This document shows, piece after piece, positions 25,398 to 33,334 of a DNA stretch of 64,000 nucleotides. The first letter of the stretch is position 1. Each line of letters begins with the position of its first letter. The stretch is from Bacteroidales bacterium UBA5429. GTDB taxonomy: Bacteria; Bacteroidota; Bacteroidia; Bacteroidales; WCHB1-69. The notes beneath the pieces were generated by a model, which had not been told where the DNA came from, did not search any database, and saw only the letters and a program-made list of their open reading frames with translations. The position numbers were made by a program, and so were the translations under genes. Location of the stretch: the NCBI GenBank assembly GCA_002427605.1, contig DIRT01000029.1, forward strand, positions 123,990-187,989, given 5' to 3'.

Positions 25398-26684
25398 ATG
25401 AAGTATACACCTTTAAAAACTGATTTTTACAAGCATAATCGAGTTCAATTGATCTCTGAATTAGAAACCCATTCTGCGGCTATTTTAACTTCGCATGACG
25501 AATATCCAAGATCAGGAGATACTACTTTCCCTTTTAGACAAAACTCTGAATTACTGTATCTTACCGGGATTGACCAGGAAGAAACTTTCCTTTTTTTAGC
25601 CCCCTGGCATCCTAATCCTAATTACCGTGAAATATTGTTTATCAAAAATCCTTCTCCCGAAATGATTGTATGGTTCGGACATCGTCTTTCCAAAGAGGAA
25701 GCTACCGCCATTTCAGGAATTGAACAAGTTTTTTATACAGAGCAGTTTGAGTCTGTATTACAGGATGTTATGGTGCACTCAAAGCAAATATATTTGCATA
25801 TTCCGGAGAGCTCCCGAATGAGAAATATGCATCCTATACAAGAGATCCGTTTTGCTGAAAAGTTGAAAAAAGAGTACCCACTTCATACATATCGTCGATT
25901 GGCTCCCATCTTATACCCCATGCGGGCAGTGAAACATCCTGAGGAGATCCGTGCGTTGAAAAAAGCATGTGAAATTACGGAAAAGGCGTTCGGCAGGGCT
26001 CTACAGGCTGTTTCTCCCCTCAAATATGAATACGAAATAGAAGCAGAATTAATATATGAAATGATTCGTAACGGATCATCAGGGCACTCATTTGCTCCCA
26101 TTGTGGCATCCGGAAAGGATACTTGCATTTTACATTACATAAAAAATGACAAACAAATGCAAGATGGAGATCTCTTATTGCTCGATTTTGGAGCTGAATA
26201 CGCTAATTATGCCGGTGACACAACCCGAACTATTCCTGTGAATGGAAAATTTACACCACGTCAAAAAGCTGTCTATAATGCGGTTTTAGCAATTTATAAA
26301 GAGACTATTCCACTTTATAAACCGGGTATGACCATCCATAAAATCAACGATTATGTGTTTAAACGAATGGATGAGGAGTTGATCAAATTGGGATTATATA
26401 CTGAGGAAGATTTGAAGAATCAAAATCCGGATAAACCGCTTTTCAAACAGTATTACATGCACAATACAGCTCACTTTATTGGTCTTGATGTACATGACGT
26501 GGGTGAGCGTGACTGGACTTTTGAAGCCGGTATGGTATTGAGTTGTGAACCTGGAATCTATATCGCTGAAGAGGGTATAGGAGTGCGCATAGAAACCGAT
26601 GTAGTGGTGGCTGATCAGCCGATTGACCTTTTTGCAGGAATGCCTGTTGAAGTGGAAGAGATTGAAGCGTTGATGAAACGATAA
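25398..26684 (+). CDS. pepP: Xaa-Pro aminopeptidase (M24B family)
   Basis: A 428-residue dinuclear metallopeptidase that removes N-terminal residues preceding proline. The N-terminal aminopeptidase-P domain (1-165) is followed by the pita-bread domain with metal ligands in LLLDFGAEYANYAGDTTRT (two Asp), TAHFIGLDVHDVG (His), EPGIYI (Glu) and VRIETDVVV (Glu). Length is typical. No signal peptide is seen, so it is cytoplasmic. tilS begins 1 base after the stop. Confidence 0.93.
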   Translation: MKYTPLKTDFYKHNRVQLISELETHSAAILTSHDEYPRSGDTTFPFRQNSELLYLTGIDQEETFLFLAPWHPNPNYREILFIKNPSPEMIVWFGHRLSKEEATAISGIEQVFYTEQFESVLQDVMVHSKQIYLHIPESSRMRNMHPIQEIRFAEKLKKEYPLHTYRRLAPILYPMRAVKHPEEIRALKKACEITEKAFGRALQAVSPLKYEYEIEAELIYEMIRNGSSGHSFAPIVASGKDTCILHYIKNDKQMQDGDLLLLDFGAEYANYAGDTTRTIPVNGKFTPRQKAVYNAVLAIYKETIPLYKPGMTIHKINDYVFKRMDEELIKLGLYTEEDLKNQNPDKPLFKQYYMHNTAHFIGLDVHDVGERDWTFEAGMVLSCEPGIYIAEEGIGVRIETDVVVADQPIDLFAGMPVEVEEIEALMKR

Positions 26685-26685
26685 T

Positions 26686-28077
26686 ATGATGAAAGAGAGA
26701 CTTTTAGCGCGACTACGGGAGTTGGTACCGGGAAAAGAAAACGATGGTACGGAATCTTTTCAGAAGGTGAGCTATTTACTTGCTGTCAGCGGAGGTCTCG
26801 ATTCCAACGTGATGACCCATCTTTTCTATCATCTTGGTTTGCAGTTCGATATAGCTCATTGTAACTTTCACTTGCGGGGCGAGGATTCGAATCTGGATCA
26901 ACAGTTTGTACAAGAGCAGTTATTGGATGCCATTGGGGTTGAAAATCCTGAACAACATCAAATCTGGGTCAAGGAGTTTGATACTTATGGAATTCAAAGT
27001 GGATCTAAGAAATCGATTGAGATGGTGGCGCGAGAGTTGCGTTACAGTTGGTTTCAGGAATTAATGGAACAATTTGGTTATCAATACGTTTGCACTGCTC
27101 ATCACGCTAATGATAATGCCGAAACTATCCTCCTGAATTGGGTGCGAGGAACCGGAATCAAAGGTATGGCGGGTATCCCGGAGTTGAATCAGCAAAACGT
27201 ATTCCGTCCGCTGCTTCATTTTTCGCTTGCTGAGATTGAGGTGTATGCCAAACAACACCGGATTCCTTTCCAAATCGATCATACCAACTTGGAGGATCAG
27301 TTCATGCGCAATCGCATTCGAAACCGTATAATTCCTCTTTTAGAGGAATTAAATCCTCAACTAATTGCCACTTCAACCCGTAATATTCAGTTAATAGATC
27401 GGCAAAATGGATTCTATGAAAATGCTATGAAGCAAGCTGCTGCACAGGTAGTTAAGAGAATAGGGGAGGGGTTTCTGGAGGTTCCGTTTGAAGCTTTGGA
27501 TCAACAGTTTGACCCGCAATTGGTGCTATATGAAATTCTTTCTCCGCTCGGGTTTCATGCCGATCAGGTGGAACAGATTTTTACTACTAAGGGAGGTGAA
27601 AGCGGAAGAAAGTTTTTTTCGGAACACTATCTTTTGGTAACCGATCGTACCTCGTTTCAAATCATTGAAAAAGAGCAATTTGAACAGGATATAAAGATCT
27701 TGATTACCGATTCTTCTCAGCTTACCGATTTAGGTTTTTCTATTTCTTTTTTGGAAAAAAAAGAATTAGGGGGGATGGACACGCATCGTCGTTACGCCTA
27801 TTTTGATGCTCGGTATTGGCAATATCCCCTCCTTATTCGAGCCTGGGAAGCAGGAGATACTTTCCAACCTTTGGGGTCAAAAGGTCGCAAAAAGGTCAGC
27901 GATTTTTTTACTGATCTCAAACTTTCCCTGATTGAAAAAAAGAGGGTACAAATCCTTTGTCGTGCGGATAATCCTAAAGAGATCCTCTGGATTATCGGAT
28001 TTCGGATAGAGCACCGCTTTAGAGTAGCAGAGCATACTGAAGAAGTAGTCATGCTCCAGGCTCCCTCCCCCCAATAA
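26686..28077 (+). CDS. tilS: tRNA(Ile)-lysidine synthetase TilS
   Basis: A 463-residue PP-loop ATPase that modifies C34 of tRNA-Ile2 to lysidine so it reads AUA. The PP-loop is SGGLDS (residues 35-40). Family segments NFHLRGEDS, TAHHANDNAET and RNRIRNRIIPLL are present. The C-terminal TilS domain has GRKKVSDFFTDLKL and a WIIGFRIEHRFRV end. It follows pepP with a 1-base gap, so the two probably share one transcript. Confidence 0.94.
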   Translation: MMKERLLARLRELVPGKENDGTESFQKVSYLLAVSGGLDSNVMTHLFYHLGLQFDIAHCNFHLRGEDSNLDQQFVQEQLLDAIGVENPEQHQIWVKEFDTYGIQSGSKKSIEMVARELRYSWFQELMEQFGYQYVCTAHHANDNAETILLNWVRGTGIKGMAGIPELNQQNVFRPLLHFSLAEIEVYAKQHRIPFQIDHTNLEDQFMRNRIRNRIIPLLEELNPQLIATSTRNIQLIDRQNGFYENAMKQAAAQVVKRIGEGFLEVPFEALDQQFDPQLVLYEILSPLGFHADQVEQIFTTKGGESGRKFFSEHYLLVTDRTSFQIIEKEQFEQDIKILITDSSQLTDLGFSISFLEKKELGGMDTHRRYAYFDARYWQYPLLIRAWEAGDTFQPLGSKGRKKVSDFFTDLKLSLIEKKRVQILCRADNPKEILWIIGFRIEHRFRVAEHTEEVVMLQAPSPQ

Positions 28078-28107
28078 TTATTTTTTAAAAATAAAGAAAA
28101 AAATCTA

Positions 28108-28116
28108 TATCTTTGC
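28108..28116 (+). promoter_or_regulatory. -7 promoter element for the 28144 membrane protein gene
   Basis: TATCTTTGC, 28 bases before the ATG at 28144. Confidence 0.6.
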
Positions 28117-28143
28117 GAATTAAACTAAAATAGAGCAGATCTT

Positions 28144-28638
28144 ATGGAACAACAAGAGCAAATGCAACAACAACAACAACAAGAGCAACCCCAATACATT
28201 GACCCTCAAAACCCTTTTGAACCTCAGAGTAAACCACGTAAACCCGGATTGTTAATCCTATTGGCAGTTCTAACTTTTATTGGTTCGGGATGGAGCTTTA
28301 TATCTTATTTAATCTTAAGTGCGTTAGGACCTCGTATTCAAGAGTATCCAATGCCCTTTTCCACTCCGGAAACGGATGAAATGTTCCAAAGAATGGCCGA
28401 TGTACCACAATGGCAATATTTTTTGATCGCCCTTTTGTTTGCCGTTTCTGTTATCGGAGCCGTGCAAATGCTGAGACTGAAAAAAATAGGGTTTCATATT
28501 TACACGATTGCTCAAATCCTGGCACTAGTACTGGTTCCTTACTTTACATTGGGAACTTTTTATCCCGGTATCTGGTCAATATTCATAACATTATTATTTG
28601 TTGGGGCATACGGCTATTTTTATAAACGGATGTCGTGA
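28144..28638 (+). CDS. Membrane protein with glutamine-rich N terminus
   Basis: A 164-residue protein of unknown function. Residues 1-35 are hydrophilic and rich in glutamine and proline, encoded partly by six CAA repeats at 28165-28182. The remainder has about four hydrophobic helices (roughly 37-60, 98-115, 120-138 and 142-160), with an acidic loop between the first two. Similar small membrane proteins are common in Bacteroidota. It has its own promoter, and sufS begins 12 bases after its stop. Confidence 0.75.
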   Translation: MEQQEQMQQQQQQEQPQYIDPQNPFEPQSKPRKPGLLILLAVLTFIGSGWSFISYLILSALGPRIQEYPMPFSTPETDEMFQRMADVPQWQYFLIALLFAVSVIGAVQMLRLKKIGFHIYTIAQILALVLVPYFTLGTFYPGIWSIFITLLFVGAYGYFYKRMS

Positions 28639-28650
28639 TTTGATTGCACA

Positions 28651-29859
28651 ATGAAACAATTTAGAAAAGATTTTAAAATTTTAGATCAGATGGTTTATAA
28701 ACGCCCTTTGGTCTATTTTGATAATGCTGCAACTACTCAAAAACCGAATATTGTAATCAATTCAATATTAAAATATTACGAAAATTACAACAGTAATATT
28801 CATCGCGGAGTACACTATTTGAGTCAGCAGGCAACCGATCAATTTGAGCAAGCCCGAAAAACGGTACAGCACTACATCAATGCAAAACACTCTCATGAGA
28901 TTATCTTTACTAAAGGAACCACGGAATCAATTAATTTAGTAGCCCAAACCTTTGGAATGAGCTTTCTGCATCCGGGAGATGAAGTATTGATTTCTGAAAT
29001 GGAACACCACTCCAATATTGTCCCCTGGAAGATGGTATGTGACCTCAAAGGAGCCTCTCTCAGAGTAATTCCTATGAATGAGATAGGGGGGTTGGATATT
29101 GATCAGATTGAGCGTTTAATAACCTCAAAAACTAAAATTTTGGCTATAACTCACACCTCCAATGTGTTGGGAACTATCAATCCTGTTAAGGAGATAATTC
29201 GAATAGCTCACTCCAAAGGAGTTCCTGTACTTGTAGATGGTGCACAGGCAATATCACATACTAAAGTGGATGTTCAGGACTTAGATGCAGATTTTTATGC
29301 TTTTTCAGGACACAAAATGTACGCTCCCATGGGAATCGGTGTGCTTTATGGAAAAGAAGAGTGGCTTAACAAGTTACCACCATATCAGGGTGGGGGAGAG
29401 ATGATCGGAAAAGTTACTTTTGAAGAGATCACCTATAATGAATTGCCTTTTAAATTTGAAGCAGGAACCCCTAATGTGGAAGGTGTTTTAGGATTGGAAA
29501 AAGCAATCCAATATATTCAATCTATTGGCATAGAGAAGATTGCAAGTTATGAGCAAGAGTTGCTTAACTACTTGATGGAAAGAATGAAAGAGATTCCTAA
29601 CATATACTATTATGGACTCAGTAAAGAAAAGGTAGCAGTCCTCTCATTTAATGTGAGTGAAATCCATCCTTACGATTTGGGTGTTATTTTAGACCAAATG
29701 GGAATTGCGGTACGCACCGGTCACCACTGTGCCCAACCGATTATGGATAAATTCAATATTCCGGGGACTATTCGTGTCTCTTTGGCACTCTACAACACAA
29801 AGGTGGAAATAGACATATTTATAGATGCTCTAAAAAAGGGCATTGCTATGTTGAGTTAA
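28651..29859 (+). CDS. sufS: Cysteine desulfurase SufS
   Basis: A 402-residue PLP enzyme that takes sulfur from cysteine for Fe-S cluster assembly. Family markers are FDNAATTQKP near the N terminus, NIHRGVHYLSQQAT, the PLP lysine in FSGHKMYAP, and the active-site cysteine in RTGHHCAQP, in the short-loop context of group II (SufS) enzymes. No sufB, sufC, sufD or sufE/U is adjacent, so its partners must be elsewhere. Confidence 0.92.
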   Translation: MKQFRKDFKILDQMVYKRPLVYFDNAATTQKPNIVINSILKYYENYNSNIHRGVHYLSQQATDQFEQARKTVQHYINAKHSHEIIFTKGTTESINLVAQTFGMSFLHPGDEVLISEMEHHSNIVPWKMVCDLKGASLRVIPMNEIGGLDIDQIERLITSKTKILAITHTSNVLGTINPVKEIIRIAHSKGVPVLVDGAQAISHTKVDVQDLDADFYAFSGHKMYAPMGIGVLYGKEEWLNKLPPYQGGGEMIGKVTFEEITYNELPFKFEAGTPNVEGVLGLEKAIQYIQSIGIEKIASYEQELLNYLMERMKEIPNIYYYGLSKEKVAVLSFNVSEIHPYDLGVILDQMGIAVRTGHHCAQPIMDKFNIPGTIRVSLALYNTKVEIDIFIDALKKGIAMLS

Positions 29860-29860
29860 A

Positions 29861-29895
29861 ATTTAGGATTTAGAAAATAGGATTTAGAATTTGAA
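29861..29895. repeat. AT-rich aggattt/agaattt repeat
   Basis: Tandem-like aggatttaga words just after the sufS stop. They resemble the repeats at 172-199 and 30630-30660, and with the latter they bracket the membrane-protein/XRE pair. Confidence 0.45.
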
Positions 29896-29914
29896 AATAA
29901 AATGTAAAGTACGC

Positions 29915-29946
29915 TTGACTTATTGGAAAGTTTTATTTACTTTTGC
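29915..29946 (+). promoter_or_regulatory. Promoter of the membrane-protein/XRE pair
   Basis: A -33 TTG at 29915-29917 and a -7 TACTTTTGC at 29938-29946 are separated by 20 bases, close to the Bacteroidota consensus. The start codon at 29963 follows by 16 bases, which rules out the upstream TTG at 29891. Confidence 0.7.
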
Positions 29947-29962
29947 AGAAAAATTCAAAGTC

Positions 29963-30439
29963 ATGAAAAGTAAATTTTTATTACCCAACAAATTTAAAAA
30001 AGTGGGCTGGATTATCTTAATTCCATCCACTATTATTGGATTAATTTTGCTTAGTCCATATCATGAACTGTTAGAAATCAACGGGAAGGCTTTTGCTATT
30101 TGTGTTGATCAATTCATGGGAAACTTACACTATTTCACTTTTGTTAAGACCAACATTACGAACACTTTGGTTGGTGCTTTGGTTATTATTGGGGCATTGA
30201 TGGTTGGATTTTCAAAAGAGAAGGTAGAAGATGAGTTTATTGCTAATCTCCGTCTAAACTCCTTATTATGGGCTGTTCTAGTCAATTATCTATTACTACT
30301 GTTTATGTTTTTATTTATTTATGGATTGGCATTTCTCAACATTATGGTATACAACATGTTTACCATTCTATTCCTTTTTATTGCCAAGTTTAATATTGCT
30401 CTGTATCGAAACTCTAAATCCGGACCCAATGAAGAATAG
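29963..30439 (+). CDS. Four-helix membrane protein paired with an XRE regulator
   Basis: A 158-residue protein with about four transmembrane helices (KVGWIILIPSTIIGLILL; NTLVGALVIIGALMVGF; LLWAVLVNYLLLLFMFLFIY; NIMVYNMFTILFLFIAKF). The function is unknown. The ATG at 29963 is chosen because the promoter overlaps the longer frame. Its 3' end overlaps the XRE gene by 11 bases, an arrangement seen for small membrane-protein/regulator pairs in several phyla. The regulator may control the pair. Confidence 0.75.
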   Translation: MKSKFLLPNKFKKVGWIILIPSTIIGLILLSPYHELLEINGKAFAICVDQFMGNLHYFTFVKTNITNTLVGALVIIGALMVGFSKEKVEDEFIANLRLNSLLWAVLVNYLLLLFMFLFIYGLAFLNIMVYNMFTILFLFIAKFNIALYRNSKSGPNEE

Positions 30440-30629
30440 AATTAAAGTTGAACGGGCTGAAAAGAACATAACCCAACAAGAGCTGGCTGACATCATCTCA
30501 GTAAGCAGACAAACCATTCATGCCATTGAAACCGGGAAATATACTCCATCCACTATTTTAGCATTAAAGATTGCCCGATATTTTGGAAAAAGCGTCGAGG
30601 AGATCTTTTCGCTGGAGGAAGGAGATTGA
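30429..30629 (+). CDS. Small XRE-family helix-turn-helix regulator
   Basis: A 66-residue protein that is almost entirely one Cro/CI-type helix-turn-helix: KNITQQELADIISVSRQTIH followed by AIETGKYTPSTILALKIARYFG and an acidic end. It belongs to the short YozG-like group. The frame runs open upstream to 30321, but that part overlaps the membrane-protein gene in another frame, so the ATG at 30429 is the start. Confidence 0.88.
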   Translation: MKNRIKVERAEKNITQQELADIISVSRQTIHAIETGKYTPSTILALKIARYFGKSVEEIFSLEEGD

Positions 30630-30660
30630 TCTAAAATTAGAATTTAGATTTTTGGGGTTT
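30630..30660. repeat. AT-rich agaattt/tagattt repeat
   Basis: A short stretch of ttagaattt/tagattttt words between the XRE gene and the end of the RhuM-family gene, similar to 29861-29895. It may mark an insertion boundary. Confidence 0.35.
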
Positions 30661-31516
30661 AGGCTAATGGTATTGATTTTAAAATAGTTTCCACAGATGT
30701 TTTGTCCATTTTAGAAAAAGCAAACCACTTTTTGCCTAAATCTTTAAGTGAGGCTCCCAGATGGTATACCTCTTTATTATCAATGATTAGAAAACGGTCA
30801 TGACTTTTGCTAAATAGCCTAATCTCAAAATTTTCGTATTGTTCATTAGCTTTTTGTACATCTAGTTGTAGTTGTTTACTTATGTTTTTTGAAAGTAGTA
30901 ACACTTTTACATTTTTGCTCTTTTTTGTCAGATGCGTCAATGCAGTTTCATCTATATAATTATCAATCAATATGATACTATTTTTTGCAGACCTAATTAT
31001 CTTTGAAGCCAGTTCATAAGCGTCAAACACTTGTCCATCAAAGAATACACCTTGTGCAGGTAATTCGCTCGATTGTATTTGTAAAGTAATTCCATCTACT
31101 TTCTCAGCCAGTGCCTCTACTTTGTCTTCAATGCGGTTTACTCTTTGATTCAGTACGTAGCCTTTTAAAAGATAATCTCTTAAAACATTGGTAGCCCAAA
31201 TTCTGAATTGTGTACCTTGTTTTGACTTAACACGATAGCCAACAGATATGATGACATCAAGGTTGTAGAATTCTAATTTACGTTTTACATATCTATTTCC
31301 TTCTTTTTGAACTGTCAAGTATTCCTTGACAGTTGAATTTTTCTCTAGTTCTTTCTCGCGAAAACAGTTATTAATATGTAAACTAATATTTTGCTTTGTC
31401 TGTTGAAATAAAGTAGCCATTTGCTGTTGTGAAAGCCAAACAGTTTCATTTTCTAGTCTTACTTCAATACGTTCTGTAAGTTCATTAGATTGATAGAGTA
31501 AAATTTCATTATTCAT
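30659..31516 (-). CDS. RhuM-family protein with PLD-like C-terminal domain
   Basis: A 285-residue protein. The N-terminal half is the RhuM domain (COG3943 type): VWLSQQQMATLFQQTKQNIS resembles a DNA-binding helix-turn-helix, followed by FYNLDVIISVGYRVKSKQGTQFRIWA and a coiled segment near NRIEDKVEALAEKV. The C-terminal half contains ILIDNYIDE and SHDRFLIIDNKEVYHLGASLKD, which resembles a single phospholipase-D-type HxK/R-x4-D motif. RhuM was named from a Salmonella pathogenicity island, but its activity is unknown. It lies 85 bases downstream of a Fic gene on the same strand. Confidence 0.82.
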   Translation of the reverse strand: MNNEILLYQSNELTERIEVRLENETVWLSQQQMATLFQQTKQNISLHINNCFREKELEKNSTVKEYLTVQKEGNRYVKRKLEFYNLDVIISVGYRVKSKQGTQFRIWATNVLRDYLLKGYVLNQRVNRIEDKVEALAEKVDGITLQIQSSELPAQGVFFDGQVFDAYELASKIIRSAKNSIILIDNYIDETALTHLTKKSKNVKVLLLSKNISKQLQLDVQKANEQYENFEIRLFSKSHDRFLIIDNKEVYHLGASLKDLGKKWFAFSKMDKTSVETILKSIPLA

Positions 31517-31601
31517 TGGTAAGTAGTTTTAGATTTTGGAGTTATATGAGTGATTTTAGATTGTTAATTAGGGTGCGATGAATAAACGAAGATATTATGA
31601 A

Positions 31602-32318
31602 CTACTTTCCATAAAAATATTTAATCCACTCTTTGTAAGTATCTTGTGCTGAAAGACAGGTATCCAGTAAATAACCCCGGACTGTGGAAAACTCTCTCAA
31701 TCCTCTATAGTAAAATTGTTTGTGTCGTTCATCTATAATGAAGGGGACTATATTATTTCGCAAGCACTCACGGAACATGATTAACCGTCCAACTCTGCCA
31801 TTTCCATCCTGAAAAGGGTGAATTTGTTCGAAGTGATAATGGTACTCAACAATAGTTTCAAAGTCAATATCAGATAACCCATTATACCAACTATTCAATT
31901 TCTCCATTTCAGCATCCACATCTTGTGGCAAAGTGGTTTCCATGCCACCCACTTCATTAGCTAGTTTTTTCCAATCGCCTACATTGAACCAGGATTTAGT
32001 AGCATCAGCAGTACCGGATTTTAAGATTCTATGAAATGTTTTGATTATTTTATTCGATAAAGGTTCTTCTATGCTCTCAAGTAAAAAATCAAAAGCAACA
32101 AAGTGATTGGATGTTTCAATAATATCATCAACAGGCAAAGCCTCTTCATCCTTAAATCCTATAGTACGTGTTTCAAAAATATAGCGAGTTTGTTCTTCAG
32201 TCAACCGGCTTCCCTCGATGCGATTGGAGTTATACGCAAGATTTATTTGAGTTTTATGGTATAATCCTCCCTTACGTTTTGCTTTCTTTTCCTCAATTAA
32301 TTGCTGCTTTAAATTCAT
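31602..32318 (-). CDS. Fic family protein (class II)
   Basis: A 238-residue Fic enzyme, expected to transfer AMP or a similar moiety to a target protein. The catalytic motif IHPFQDGNGRVGRL has His167 and is intact. An N-terminal inhibitory motif S/T-x3-E-G/N is present as SNRIEG (Ser31-Gly36), which places it in the self-inhibited class II, so a separate antitoxin is not required. Targets are unknown. It precedes the RhuM-family gene and the two look like an accessory pair among housekeeping genes. Confidence 0.9.
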   Translation of the reverse strand: MNLKQQLIEEKKAKRKGGLYHKTQINLAYNSNRIEGSRLTEEQTRYIFETRTIGFKDEEALPVDDIIETSNHFVAFDFLLESIEEPLSNKIIKTFHRILKSGTADATKSWFNVGDWKKLANEVGGMETTLPQDVDAEMEKLNSWYNGLSDIDFETIVEYHYHFEQIHPFQDGNGRVGRLIMFRECLRNNIVPFIIDERHKQFYYRGLREFSTVRGYLLDTCLSAQDTYKEWIKYFYGK

Positions 32319-32413
32319 GATTATTCAATAAAAATTGATAGAGTAGGGGTTATTTAAAATTCACCTCCCTAGTTTTGTGATTTTATATCTATAATAGTAT
32401 AAGATTACAAGTA

Positions 32414-32422
32414 GCAAAAATA
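32414..32422 (-). promoter_or_regulatory. -7 promoter element for fic-rhuM
   Basis: Minus-strand TATTTTTGC, about 96 bases before the fic ATG at 32318. The 270-base gap 32319-32588 otherwise holds only this and the divergent promoter at 32555. Confidence 0.45.
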
Positions 32423-32554
32423 CACATTTTTTTGGTAATTTTCTCTTTAAAAGCAATCTTTATTATTGAGAATAATAGTGTTGCAAAAAAATAAAAAGAC
32501 ATCTTTTTTTAATCCTAAAATCATAAATTCCTAATCAAAATACGAAATTTATTA

Positions 32555-32563
32555 TATCTTTGC
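32555..32563 (+). promoter_or_regulatory. -7 promoter element for the LutA-like gene
   Basis: TATCTTTGC, 26 bases before the ATG at 32589. Confidence 0.65.
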
Positions 32564-32588
32564 AGTTTATAGTCAATAACAACAAATT

Positions 32589-33329
32589 ATGAGCAAAGTT
32601 AACCTTTTTGTTCCTTGTGCGATGGATATGTTTAGTCCATTGATTCCCAAAAGTGTGATCAGTGTTTTAGAAAAATTAGGAGATACAGTCATTTATAATC
32701 CTGAACAAACTTGCTGTGGCAGATCACTTTATTATAGGGGAGAACGAGATTTTGCGGCAGAATTGGCTATGAAAATGCTCAATGATCTTTTAGATCCTCA
32801 AGATATTAAAAGAGCAACCATTATCCCTTCAACAGACTGCAGTGCTTATATTAGAAGATATTTTAAAGAGCTTCTTGCCAATAGTGTTGTTCCAAGTGAG
32901 TTGAACGGTTTTGTTCAAAATGTTTATGATTTATGTGACTATATTGTGAATGTTAAAGGGGTTACAAGCCTAAATAACCGCTTTAATGCACGTGTTTACT
33001 ACTTTGAATCATGCTCCGCCAGAAATTTATATAAACTTGAAGATGAAGTTCACATATTACTCAGAAATACTGAAGGACTTGAATTGATTGTAGATGAAGA
33101 TGTGAATGATTGCTGCCCGGGAAATCTGTTTTTTGCAAACACAAATCCTATGGTTTCAGATCAAATTATAGAGGAGTGTGTTAATAAAATATATCAATTG
33201 AATGTTCAATATATTACATCCACAGATATAGAGTGTTTACAACTGATGGACGCTTATATACAAACTCTCAATGTAAATATGGAAGTAATCCATATTGCCG
33301 ATATATTAAATAGCGAACAATCTCTATAG
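32589..33329 (+). CDS. (Fe-S)-binding CCG-domain protein (LutA/LldE family)
   Basis: A 246-residue protein with two cysteine-rich CCG domains, as in LutA/LldE of lactate oxidation and heterodisulfide reductase HdrB. The first domain ends in TCCGRSLYYRGE with DCSAYI further on. The second has FESCSARN and DCCPGNLFF in place of the usual CCGFGG, so that motif is modified. Family members bind a [4Fe-4S] or non-cubane cluster and carry electrons. The usual partners LutB and LutC are absent, so its redox partner here is unknown. Confidence 0.82.
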   Translation: MSKVNLFVPCAMDMFSPLIPKSVISVLEKLGDTVIYNPEQTCCGRSLYYRGERDFAAELAMKMLNDLLDPQDIKRATIIPSTDCSAYIRRYFKELLANSVVPSELNGFVQNVYDLCDYIVNVKGVTSLNNRFNARVYYFESCSARNLYKLEDEVHILLRNTEGLELIVDEDVNDCCPGNLFFANTNPMVSDQIIEECVNKIYQLNVQYITSTDIECLQLMDAYIQTLNVNMEVIHIADILNSEQSL

Positions 33330-33334
33330 AAATC

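Noticed and set aside
30321..30428. N-terminal extension of the small XRE regulator
   Set aside because: It overlaps the membrane-protein gene out of frame, and the helix-turn-helix protein is complete from the ATG at 30429.
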